This document shows positions 51,103-59,483 of a DNA stretch of 64,000 bases, in pieces (within the stretch, counting starts at the first letter, position 1; every line of letters begins with the position of its first letter). A program made the position numbers and the translations under genes. Where the stretch lies: contig NZ_JAPDNR010000001.1 in NCBI RefSeq assembly GCF_025989125.1, positions 2,090,301 to 2,154,300 on the forward strand, given 5' to 3'. This stretch comes from Chitinophaga nivalis (GTDB taxonomy: Bacteria > Bacteroidota > Bacteroidia > Chitinophagales > Chitinophagaceae). The notes beneath the pieces were generated by a model that did not search any database, was not told the DNA's origin, and saw only the letters and a list, made by a program, of their open reading frames with translations.

Positions 51103-52293
51103 ATGGAAAATAATAATGCAGTTCCATATTCCTTACTGACTCCTATTCCATGGTTCCGGAAAATGCAGAAGGAAAATCCAGTTTTCTATGACAGGGAATC
51201 CACCCTTTTTAATGGTTCCAAAGGTGCCTGGTTTCTTTTCGGCTATCAGGATGTTGCACAGGTATTGTTGGATTACAGTACCTATTCTTCTGCATATATT
51301 CCCAAAACGGAAGATACTTTATTGGGAGATGTGTTGGTTTTTAAAGATCCTCCTGAGCATACACAATTGCGCCGGGTAATGGGAAAAGCGCTAGGCCCTT
51401 ATCTGATGACTTATCTGGAAGCTTTTGTGGAGGAACATACCTATAAGCTGATGGAGCCATGGATGGCTAAGGGAGAAATGGATTTTATCGGAGATTTTTC
51501 GGCACAGTTACCTATCTGGACGAGCATGAAAGTACTGGGTATCAAAGAGGAGTATTTTCATGTACTAAAGGATTTGTCCTGCAAAATACTAACCAACCCC
51601 GCCTTGACAGGCGATTATGAAGCTTTTTTCAATGTGCAGAAAGAGGGGAAACAATTTGTGCAGGAAATTATCCGGGAACATGAATTGGTTCCGCAAGACG
51701 ATTTTACCGGATTGTTGTTGAAGTCGAAGATAGATGACCGGCCATTACTCTTGCATGAAACTATTTCGCTTTGTTTTGCGGTAATGCTGGGCGGAGTGGA
51801 TACCACCGTTGCTTTTCTGGGAAATGTGATGAGAGCACTGGTGACCTATCCGGAAATGCAGGCACATCTTATGCAACAGCCGGATGACTTACCTAAATTT
51901 CTGGATGAGACACTACGTTTTTATCCGCCATTATTCAGCTTCTCCAGGATGGCAGCCAAAGATATAACCGTTCGTGGACAGCTTATCCACAAAGGTGATA
52001 TTGTTGTGCCGTGGCTGGGGGCAACCAATTTTGATGATACTGTTTTTCCGGATCCGGATGTTTTTGACATCAATAGAAAAAATATGGGGCAAATATTAAA
52101 TTTTGGTCGTGGTGTTCACTATTGCCCGGGTGAATCCATCACCAAAATGGAAGCTCGCGTAGCCTTTCGCTGTATTTTACAACAGGCGAAGCATTTTCAG
52201 TTACAAAAAGATACAACGCTGTCACTCGGTCCAAGCACCACTACGAACTGTTTAAATAGTCTGCCGATTACTTTTGTACGGAATGACAGCTAA
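51103..52293 (+). CDS. Cytochrome P450
   Basis: A 396-aa bacterial P450. The heme-binding loop FGRGVHYCPG has the axial Cys at residue 341. The ExxR motif is in FLDETLRFYPP. The I-helix AVMLGGVDTTVAFLG carries the acid/Thr pair (D-T). The C-helix region HTQLRRVMGKAL is present. It is soluble, with no membrane anchor, so it needs ferredoxin/reductase from elsewhere. It faces the terpene synthase tail to tail (22-nt gap). A role oxidising the terpene product is the natural inference, though the two have separate promoters. ATG 51103 is chosen over TTG 51070. Confidence 0.95.
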   Translation: MENNNAVPYSLLTPIPWFRKMQKENPVFYDRESTLFNGSKGAWFLFGYQDVAQVLLDYSTYSSAYIPKTEDTLLGDVLVFKDPPEHTQLRRVMGKALGPYLMTYLEAFVEEHTYKLMEPWMAKGEMDFIGDFSAQLPIWTSMKVLGIKEEYFHVLKDLSCKILTNPALTGDYEAFFNVQKEGKQFVQEIIREHELVPQDDFTGLLLKSKIDDRPLLLHETISLCFAVMLGGVDTTVAFLGNVMRALVTYPEMQAHLMQQPDDLPKFLDETLRFYPPLFSFSRMAAKDITVRGQLIHKGDIVVPWLGATNFDDTVFPDPDVFDINRKNMGQILNFGRGVHYCPGESITKMEARVAFRCILQQAKHFQLQKDTTLSLGPSTTTNCLNSLPITFVRNDS

Positions 52294-52315
52294 GCAATAT
52301 GATTTGTACCAGGTG

Positions 52316-53251
52316 TTACTTTTTTTTATGGTATCTGTGGGTATCAAATATGCTCCAGTGATAATTGCCTATAATTACATCTTCAATTCCGCGAACATAT
52401 CGTTGCACATCACGATTCCATTCTTTAAAATCCGGTAATGCATGTCTGAGTGCTTTAAATTGGGCGATTACTTCATCATGCATTTCATTAACGGCTGCAA
52501 TGGCGCCGGATGGGGTGTAGTTTTCGTGCTGCTGTAATACCAATATCATATTGAATACATCATGTTCTTCCTGCTCCTTATACAGGGAGAAAAGATCATT
52601 GGAGTAGGCGATGATAAAACAGGAGGCTGCTGCCAGCTGTTTGATGCTGGGGTGTTCGATAATTTCCCAGGGTAACTCAAACTCATGTGTATATTCTACC
52701 ATGTCGACAGAGGGAAGCATGCCAACGGATTTTTCCCTGATGCTGATATATTCTTCCCGGGTCGGAGAAGTTTGTTTTAATTGAAAAGGCAACTCTTTCA
52801 GGTCATATTCTATTACTTCTGCAATGCGCATGAGTACCCGGTTGTTGGCCCAATCGGTAGACATTGTCTGCCGGAATCTTTCATTCACGGAATGTTGCAT
52901 ACGCAGTACATCATTATCAGAAGGTAATAATGGCTGGCCAGCAGCAAGAGAGCGGATACGTTCCAGCCGGTTTTCGTAGTCTGCTACAGTTGTTAAGCTA
53001 TAGGCATCATCAAGAATGAAGAGCATCAGCATTTGTCTGCCGAGGGTTGTCAGGTGGGTGATGTCACTATGAGGAAAGCACCGTGCAGCCAGAAAAGAGA
53101 ACCGGGAGGTGCTGCATCTTTTCAGAAAATCCTGTGTAAACAAAGGGGATTGGCTTTGCCACATTTGCTCATCCGCTTGTGCTTCGAAGGCTAAGGAGCT
53201 GAGTGTTTGTGGGTACGGGTAATGGAAATCAGGAATAGCAAGATGATTCAT
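52316..53251 (-). CDS. Class I terpene synthase (second), next to P450
   Basis: A 311-aa synthase. The Asp-rich motif reads LDDAYS (DD at residues 81-82). The NSE triad NDLFSLYKE is at 218-226. The diphosphate sensor is YISIREKSVGMLP, and the C-terminus NYHWSIFDTHRY is a canonical HWS..T.RY lid. The third acidic position of DDxxD is Ser here, seen in some active bacterial synthases. The substrate (GPP, FPP or GGPP) cannot be read by eye. It shares only the Mg2+ motifs with the synthase at 1314. It faces the P450. Confidence 0.92.
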   Translation of the reverse strand: MNHLAIPDFHYPYPQTLSSLAFEAQADEQMWQSQSPLFTQDFLKRCSTSRFSFLAARCFPHSDITHLTTLGRQMLMLFILDDAYSLTTVADYENRLERIRSLAAGQPLLPSDNDVLRMQHSVNERFRQTMSTDWANNRVLMRIAEVIEYDLKELPFQLKQTSPTREEYISIREKSVGMLPSVDMVEYTHEFELPWEIIEHPSIKQLAAASCFIIAYSNDLFSLYKEQEEHDVFNMILVLQQHENYTPSGAIAAVNEMHDEVIAQFKALRHALPDFKEWNRDVQRYVRGIEDVIIGNYHWSIFDTHRYHKKK

Positions 53252-54310
53252 AATAATAATTTAAAGGTTTATGTATGAGGTGATACTTTCCCCGGTATAC
53301 GATACCTGGAGATATGCGGATGCCGGGCGAGGCATCGCTGAATAAATAATTCCAGGACCGCCTGGCAGGCTGTTATTTTTTGTCTGACAGTAAGTATCCG
53401 GTAGCTATTATTTTATCCGGATGAATACTTGCTCGTCTTTATAGTGGTATGTGATCGCCTTTCCCGCTGGCTAATTCCAGAGGTGTGTGATGAATATTCC
53501 GGGCACTGTAACCCCATTTATATTTTTCATTGTTGATGTAATGCTTTATCCAGCGAATTCAGGTCATTTATCTAACAGATCATCCGGCGGAATTGATTTG
53601 CATCGTTACATTCCAAAGTGAAGCTGATGTTCAATACTAATTATTTGTCAACAACCTGTATGGCTGCTGCTGATTCATATATGCTGGAATAAATACCACC
53701 TGTGATACGGAATGGAGAGTAGGTCTTTACTGATTAAAAGGTAGTGAAATAGCTATAATTACCGATCTGCTCTTTCATGTAGGTTAACATGTTGTCAACG
53801 TGTTAGTCTGTCTGTTGCAGGTATATCCTAAGTAAGTATACCATCATCCCGATTATGTTCCAGTGTAAAAGTAGTGGGAGCAGCTGCAATCGTATGTCAG
53901 ATAACAGGGTTTAACAATAATTAACTAATCTTGTGGCGTATGTGGGAAAGGGAGCAATTTTACTATTATGGTGGCAATATGGCAAATGCCGTTTTTATAA
54001 AAAGGGGAAGCGGTTTTAGGAAGAAATGGAGCTACCTGGATTATTAGACAACTTGGTTGCCGGTCGGAGGACAATAAAAGTGATAGCGGTGGATTTCCCT
54101 GGAAATGAAGCGATGGAGAGGTGAGAATGGAATAAAATATTTTAAAACGATTAAATCCTTATTCGACAAGGGATCTTTAATGATTAAACATTAAAATAAT
54201 AGCCGGTCATTATCATATTTGTATAACTTTCTCATTTGTATAACTTCCTCAATAAATGCAACTTTTAGGTGTACCAATGTGTCTTTAGAAATATGACAGA
54301 AAATAGAATT
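53252..54310. other. 1.06-kb region between terpene synthase and peptidase-like gene
   Basis: No intact gene. Minus-strand codons at 53439-53558 give a 39-residue tail (includes HHTPLELASGKGDHIPL), closed by TAA and preceded by a stop. It may be a gene fossil, perhaps ankyrin-like. The upstream promoter of the synthase and the promoter of the 54311 gene must be here. AT-rich; no mobile-element ends seen. Confidence 0.5.
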
Positions 54311-55342
54311 ATGAAACGAAAAATTCTCAGAATCCTCAAATGGACCTTTTTATTATTTCTATGCATATTTTTTTTCAGGGCTTGTATTCCTTCAAAACAG
54401 GATACCGAATCCATTAAGCCAAGGCACTCAACTAAATATTGGGATCTAAAAACTGGGTCTAAAATTGCATATACTTTTATTGAAGGGAAAGGAAATAAAA
54501 AGCCTTATCCTGTTATTTATTTACATGGAGGTCCGGGTGGATATGTGCATTCAAAAGTGATAGAAGTTCTTGGGCAACTATCCGAAGACGGGTTTGATGT
54601 TTATTTGTATGATCAAATTGGAGGAGGCTTATCTGCCAGGCTCAAAAATGTAAATGAATATACCGCAACCCGTCATCAAAAAGACCTTGAAGCTATTGTA
54701 TCGCTTTTAAAAGCAGAAAAGGTAATTTTAGTAGGACAATCCTGGGGAGGAGCTTTAGCAACGCTATTTACGGCGGACAATCCCAACAAAGTTGATAAAA
54801 TAATACTTACCTGTCCGGGTGCTGTAAAACCAGTAAATGATTCTGTGGAAAAGTTGAAGGCCCCGCTAAGTTTAAATCTAAAAGATCCCATAGATGTCAA
54901 CGGCAGTGTGATTTCATTTTTATTGAAACCAAGATATATTGCAATTCGTGTTTGGGCATTATTGGGAAAGAAAATAGCAAGTGATGCAGAAGCTGATAGC
55001 TATCTCAACAAAATGGCGGAGGAATTTACTAAAGGACTTGTTTACGATTCCTCAAAGACATTGACGGAAGAAGGAGGTGGCGGCGGTTATTGCAATATTA
55101 AAACACCAACAAGTTATAGGAGACTTGCAGACCCACGACCAAAACTTATTAATAACAATATTCCTGTTTTAATAATAAAAGGTCAGTACGATAATATTCC
55201 CTGGGGCAATACAAATGAGTATAAAGACATTTTTAAAAACAGTCAATTAAAAATAATTGAGAAGGCAGGACACGATATTTATATTGAAAAGCCTGACGAA
55301 TATTTACAAGCAATGCAATTATTTTTAATTAAGCGTTCATGA
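54311..55342 (+). CDS. Proline-iminopeptidase-like (S33) lipoprotein
   Basis: A 343-aa alpha/beta hydrolase. HGGPGG (oxyanion loop, characteristic of S33 peptidases) is followed by the nucleophile Ser in VGQSWGGALA, and the C-terminal His is in EKAGHDIYIEKP. The N-terminus MKRKILRILKWTFLLFLCIF with FFRAC is a lipoprotein-like signal, so it is probably periplasmic or outer-membrane anchored. Codon use is more AT-rich than in the neighbours, with many ATA/TTA/AAA codons, which hints at transfer. ATGs at 54293 and 54311 are both possible; the latter gives the better signal peptide. Confidence 0.88.
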   Translation: MKRKILRILKWTFLLFLCIFFFRACIPSKQDTESIKPRHSTKYWDLKTGSKIAYTFIEGKGNKKPYPVIYLHGGPGGYVHSKVIEVLGQLSEDGFDVYLYDQIGGGLSARLKNVNEYTATRHQKDLEAIVSLLKAEKVILVGQSWGGALATLFTADNPNKVDKIILTCPGAVKPVNDSVEKLKAPLSLNLKDPIDVNGSVISFLLKPRYIAIRVWALLGKKIASDAEADSYLNKMAEEFTKGLVYDSSKTLTEEGGGGGYCNIKTPTSYRRLADPRPKLINNNIPVLIIKGQYDNIPWGNTNEYKDIFKNSQLKIIEKAGHDIYIEKPDEYLQAMQLFLIKRS

Positions 55343-55555
55343 TAATAAACAGCAGCCAGGAAGAGTGCCCTATAATGCGCCGTGAAATCAGATATGCCTG
55401 AAAAATAAAAAGCTTGCAAATTAATGATTTGCAGGCTTTCTTACTTTAAGATTATCTCAATTAGCTGATTAGAGAGTAGAAGTGTGGATTTGCTCCCTGG
55501 ACCTGTTACGGATCAAAATCTCTAATGATTAAGGGTAAAACTTATTGAATTATGT

Positions 55556-55598
55556 TTCAAAAAAAATGCCTTCAAGTCATTGGACTTGAAGGCATTTT
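55556..55598 (-). terminator. Terminator of tRNA-Asp (second copy)
   Basis: 16-bp arms (55563-55578 with 55583-55598), 4-nt loop, T-run on the minus strand. Confidence 0.85.
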
Positions 55599-55607
55599 AA
55601 TAATCTG

Positions 55608-55681
55608 CGGACCAGACGGGACTCGAACCCGCGACCTCCGCCGTGACAGGGCGGCATTCTAACCAACTGAACTACTGATCC
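55608..55681 (-). tRNA. tRNA-Asp (anticodon GTC), second copy
   Basis: 74 nt, identical to the gene at 25563-25636 over the whole mature sequence. CCA is not encoded. Flanks differ except for 2 nt at the 3' side. It has its own terminator. Confidence 0.95.
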
Positions 55682-55850
55682 TTCCAAAAATATAAATAAG
55701 AACTTACTATCTTTCTGTCTCCCAATCCGTTGTGTTCTTCCGTTTTGGGATTGCAAAGATAGCAACAAAGTTCCCAATTAAGCAAATCTTTTTTAAAAAA
55801 AATTTTCAGCACTATCTTTACACCCGATCTTTAACCAATTTAATCAAATT

Positions 55851-56804
55851 ATGCAATTCCTGGACTTCGAGAAACCTATCGCGGATTTATATGACCAGCT
55901 GGCTAAGCTGAAGGAAAATGGGGAAAAGTCTGGTGTAGATGTATCTGCTACTGTGAGCGAATACGAGCAAAAGATTGCCGATACCAGACAGCACATCTAT
56001 ACCCACCTTACCGCCTGGCAGCGTGTACAGCTGAGCCGTCATCCTGATAGGCCCTATACTCTGGCGTATATCGAAAAAATGTGCACCAACTTTACGGAAC
56101 TGCACGGCGACCGGAATGTGAAAGACGATAAAGCGATGGTAGGCGGATTCGCGGACCTCGACGGTGAGACGGTCATGTTTATTGGCCAGCAAAAAGGTAT
56201 CAACACCAAAATGCGTCAGCTCAGAAACTTTGGGATGGCCAATCCGGAAGGATACCGTAAAGCTTTACGCCTGATGAAGCTGGCAGAAAGATTCAACAAG
56301 CCTATCGTTACCCTCATAGATACCCCCGGTGCTTATCCTGGCCTGGAAGCAGAAGAAAGAGGACAGGCAGAAGCCATTGCCCGTAACCTCTTTGAAATGG
56401 TAAAGCTGCGGGTACCTGTTATCTGTATTATTATAGGCGAAGGTGCTTCCGGTGGTGCGCTGGGCATTGGTATCGGAGACAGGGTATTTATGCTGGAAAA
56501 CAGCTGGTATACTGTAATTTCTCCTGAAAACTGTTCTACCATCCTTTGGCGTAGCTGGAACTTTAAAGAAAAGGCAGCAGAAGAACTGAAGCTCACTTCC
56601 GACTATATGAGCCAGTTTGGCCTCGTAGATGGCATTGTGCGTGAACCGCTCGGTGGCGCACATGGCAACCCGGATGAAATGGCGCAAATCCTGAAAGTTC
56701 GTATCAAGGAAACGTTGGCGGAATTAAGAAAAATTGATCCCGATACCCGTATTGAACAACGGATCGATAAGTTCTCCCGTATGGGTTTTTACGAGGAACG
56801 TTAA
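55851..56804 (+). CDS. accA: Acetyl-CoA carboxylase carboxyltransferase subunit alpha
   Basis: 317 aa, the normal length. Core: LTAWQRVQLSRHPDRPYTL, FTELHGDRN, the oxyanion-hole glycines in IGEGASGGALGIGIGDRVFM, and TLIDTPGAYPGLEAEERGQA. With AccD it transfers the carboxyl group from carboxybiotin to acetyl-CoA, the first step of fatty-acid synthesis. It is transcribed away from the tRNA. A TATCTTTA -7-like element at 55813-55820 is a plausible promoter. A terminator separates it from dapA. Confidence 0.97.
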   Translation: MQFLDFEKPIADLYDQLAKLKENGEKSGVDVSATVSEYEQKIADTRQHIYTHLTAWQRVQLSRHPDRPYTLAYIEKMCTNFTELHGDRNVKDDKAMVGGFADLDGETVMFIGQQKGINTKMRQLRNFGMANPEGYRKALRLMKLAERFNKPIVTLIDTPGAYPGLEAEERGQAEAIARNLFEMVKLRVPVICIIIGEGASGGALGIGIGDRVFMLENSWYTVISPENCSTILWRSWNFKEKAAEELKLTSDYMSQFGLVDGIVREPLGGAHGNPDEMAQILKVRIKETLAELRKIDPDTRIEQRIDKFSRMGFYEER

Positions 56805-56830
56805 AAAATATTTAGAAATTACAGCGAAAG

Positions 56831-56871
56831 TTTCGAATTTCGTAGTCCGAAATTCGAAATTTTTATTTTTC
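56831..56871 (+). terminator. Terminator between accA and dapA
   Basis: Perfect 12-bp stem (56831-56842 with 56848-56859), 5-nt loop, followed by TTTTTATTTTT. It implies that dapA has its own start of transcription or depends on read-through. Confidence 0.85.
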
Positions 56872-56882
56872 CACAAACAGAT

Positions 56883-57764
56883 ATGGAACAACTTAAAGGC
56901 ACCGGGGTGGCATTAGTTACACCCTTTAAAGTAGATGAAAGCATCGATTGGAATGCTTTGGAAAGGCTGATCAATTATGTGATAGATGGCGGCGTTAATT
57001 ATGTAGTGTCTCTGGGCACCACTGGTGAAACACCAACGCTGTCTGCAGATGAGAAGCTGGATTTGATAAAGTTTACTTTCGAAAAGGTGTCGAAGCGGGT
57101 GCCTGTAGTAGTGGGTATTGGCGATTATAGTACCAGAGATGTGGTAAAAAGACTGGAAAAATGTCCGCTGGATGATGCAGCCGCTGTACTCAGCGTGGCG
57201 CCATATTACAGCAAGCCTACCCAGGAAGGTATCTTTCAGCATTATAAAACAATTGCGGCGGCTTCTCCCAAACCTATTATTCTCTACAATGTTCCTGCCC
57301 GCACCGGCCGTAACATGACAGCTGCTACTACTTTGCGGCTGGCGCATGAAGTAGAAAATATTGTGGCCATGAAGGAAGCTTCCGGCGATATGATGCAGTG
57401 TATGCAGATTCTGCGGGATAAGCCTGCAGATTTTCTGGTGGTAAGCGGCGACGATGGATTGGCGATGTCTCAGCTGGCGTGCGGTATGGACGGCGTAATT
57501 TCCGTAGCTGCCAACTATTTTGCGGCTGATTTCTCCGCGATGGTACAGGCCGCGCTGCTGAATGATTATCCGGCTGCACGTATCCTGAATAACAAAATGC
57601 TGGAAGGATTTGACCTGATGTTCTCCGAAAATAACCCGGCAGGCATCAAGGCATTTTTACACCAGGCAGGTATTGTAGAAAATTATTTCCGTTTACCGGT
57701 AGTACCGGCTACAGCAGAGTTGTATGCGAAAATTGCAACTTATCTGGGAAAATACGGAGAATAA
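56883..57764 (+). CDS. dapA: 4-hydroxy-tetrahydrodipicolinate synthase
   Basis: A 293-aa TIM-barrel aldolase. The motif SLGTTGETPTLS binds pyruvate. YNVPARTGRNM contains the Tyr/Arg region, and the Schiff-base Lys is in VAMKEASGD. It condenses pyruvate with aspartate semialdehyde in the lysine/diaminopimelate route. The gene starts 12 nt after the accA terminator. It is convergent with rnz behind a strong bidirectional terminator. Confidence 0.97.
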   Translation: MEQLKGTGVALVTPFKVDESIDWNALERLINYVIDGGVNYVVSLGTTGETPTLSADEKLDLIKFTFEKVSKRVPVVVGIGDYSTRDVVKRLEKCPLDDAAAVLSVAPYYSKPTQEGIFQHYKTIAAASPKPIILYNVPARTGRNMTAATTLRLAHEVENIVAMKEASGDMMQCMQILRDKPADFLVVSGDDGLAMSQLACGMDGVISVAANYFAADFSAMVQAALLNDYPAARILNNKMLEGFDLMFSENNPAGIKAFLHQAGIVENYFRLPVVPATAELYAKIATYLGKYGE

Positions 57765-57782
57765 GATATAGCGAAGGAATAG

Positions 57783-57818
57783 AAAGCTGTTGAACCATCC
57801 GGTTCAACAGCTTTTTTA
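57783..57818. terminator. Bidirectional terminator between dapA and rnz
   Basis: 14-bp stem (57783-57796 with 57801-57814), 4-nt loop, T's after it on the plus strand and A's before it for the minus strand. Confidence 0.88.
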
Positions 57819-57824
57819 TTTTGA

Positions 57825-58733
57825 TCAGATGATATAGGTAACGCCTTCTTCCCCGATATCTGTCGAAGGAAAGACAGGCCTGCATTCTTCCAGAAAAGGT
57901 GTTAAATCCGTGTATTTGGAAGAAAAGTGGCCGATGAGCAAACGTTTGGCATGGGCGGCAGCGGCCAGTGAGGCTGCCTGTACGCTGGTGCTGTGAAACC
58001 GTTCTGCTGCCCGGTCGCGCAAATCATGCAGGTAAGTGGTTTCATGATAGATGACATCCGCATCTTTCAGCCATGGCAACAGGTTTTCATCATAGATCGT
58101 ATCTGCACAGTAAACATACCGTTTGGCTTTGCAGGGAGGGAGTGTTACCCAGTCGTTTTTGACAAGAGTACCATCTTTACGTTGATAGTCGGCGCCGTCC
58201 TGCAGCCGGGAGAAGTAAGACGATGGGATTTCGTATGCCCGTGCCTGTTCTGGTAGCAGCTTACGTTTCTTTTTCTGCAATTCGAAAGAAAAGCCAAAGC
58301 AGGAGATACGGTGCTGGGTAGGAAAACAGCTGACCCGAAGGTCTTTATCTTCCAGGATCAGGCCACTCCGGCCAGGTTCCAGAGGAACGAAGGTGAGGGC
58401 AAAATTCAGTACCGTGCCGGAACAGTCCAGCTGTAACCGGATGATTTGCTCCAGCTCCGGTGGCGCATATACGCTGAGTGGCTCGCTCCGGCCCATCAGG
58501 CTGAGGGTATTCAGGAGGCCGATTAACCCAAAGTAATGATCTCCGTGAAGATGGCTGATGAAGATGTACCTGAATTTGCTGCGTTTTATCTTGTACAGCG
58601 CTATCTGCAACTGGGTTCCTTCTCCGCAATCTACCAGCATCAGCTGATCATTGCAGGTAACTACCTGGGCTGTTGGATGCCGGTTGAGGGTAGGGATGGC
58701 CGAGTTATTTCCTAATATCGTTACTCCAAACAT
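57825..58733 (-). CDS. rnz: Ribonuclease Z (tRNA 3' processing endonuclease)
   Basis: A 302-aa metallo-beta-lactamase-fold enzyme. The motif SHLHGDHYFGLIGL (HxHxDH) is present, with a further zinc-ligand segment CADTIYDENLL, then YHETTYLHD and the late His in LIGHFSSKY. It cuts precursor tRNAs at the discriminator base; the tRNA-Asp genes in this window lack an encoded CCA, which fits. It begins 75 nt after the STAS gene on the same strand and is probably cotranscribed with it. Confidence 0.96.
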   Translation of the reverse strand: MFGVTILGNNSAIPTLNRHPTAQVVTCNDQLMLVDCGEGTQLQIALYKIKRSKFRYIFISHLHGDHYFGLIGLLNTLSLMGRSEPLSVYAPPELEQIIRLQLDCSGTVLNFALTFVPLEPGRSGLILEDKDLRVSCFPTQHRISCFGFSFELQKKKRKLLPEQARAYEIPSSYFSRLQDGADYQRKDGTLVKNDWVTLPPCKAKRYVYCADTIYDENLLPWLKDADVIYHETTYLHDLRDRAAERFHSTSVQAASLAAAAHAKRLLIGHFSSKYTDLTPFLEECRPVFPSTDIGEEGVTYII

Positions 58734-58808
58734 AAATTATAGCTTTTGAGGCCGGGCTTTTCATTATTAATCTTGCTGCTACTGACTATCAGCCGAAAAT
58801 CAATAACT

Positions 58809-59183
58809 TTACTCCAATCCGTTTAACAGTTCCCTTTCGAGCTCTTCCATCATGACCAGGTCTATTGCTTCCGCCATGGTAGGAGCCAGGTTTAACATAT
58901 CACCACCAAGCTCCCGGAGGGGTAATGTTAATTTGTTGTTAACACCAGTAATAACACAGGAGTAATTATTGTCATACATAAACTGGTAGACTGTTAAAAT
59001 GGCTTCTATGCCCGGCGTCGCAATATTTTCAACCAATGTAAGGTCCAGTATAAGATTGCGTGCTTCCAGCTCCGGAAGAGACTTGATCATATCAGGCAAT
59101 TGAGCTGACAAATTAGCATCTAATACTGCTTCTTGCAGACTAAAAACAACTATTTTTTCTTTGGTATCAATTTTGAATTTCAT
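58809..59183 (-). CDS. STAS-domain protein (anti-sigma-factor-antagonist-like)
   Basis: A 124-aa single STAS domain: FKIDTKEKIVVFSLQEAV, LILDLTLVENIATPGIEAIL, and a C-terminal helix. In SpoIIAA/RsbV the segment VxxIDSSG carries the phosphorylated Ser. Here it reads NIATPGIEAI, with Thr/Pro in its place, so the phospho-switch may be altered or lost. The protein may be a structural or signalling partner. The gene precedes rnz in the same direction, a conserved order in related genomes as I recall. Confidence 0.88.
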   Translation of the reverse strand: MKFKIDTKEKIVVFSLQEAVLDANLSAQLPDMIKSLPELEARNLILDLTLVENIATPGIEAILTVYQFMYDNNYSCVITGVNNKLTLPLRELGGDMLNLAPTMAEAIDLVMMEELERELLNGLE

Positions 59184-59483
59184 GCGTTGGTCGTTGTTTT
59201 ATACTTTTAGTAAAAATCAATTTTGAACAGAGGGAAACCCGCCTATAAAATATAATCGTAAGAGATCGAACAAAAACCTCCGTTTCTTCGTAGATATTTT
59301 TTAAACGAACGTACCCGCATCACCGCAAAAATAATTCTTATACTATTAAAGTGTAAGTTGTTTAAGTTTAAAAAAGGAATAACTTCATTCCGGTTAAATA
59401 GCGTGATAATGTAAGTCAGAATTATTCGTTATTATTGTATAAGCAAGCCCCCGTAAGGGTTTTTCTAATTTAATAATCTCACA
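59184..59483. other. Divergent promoter region of STAS/rnz and clpC
   Basis: 300 nt, AT-rich. It should hold both promoters; no extra gene or clear stress operator (CtsR- or HrcA-like inverted repeat) is seen. Confidence 0.5.
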
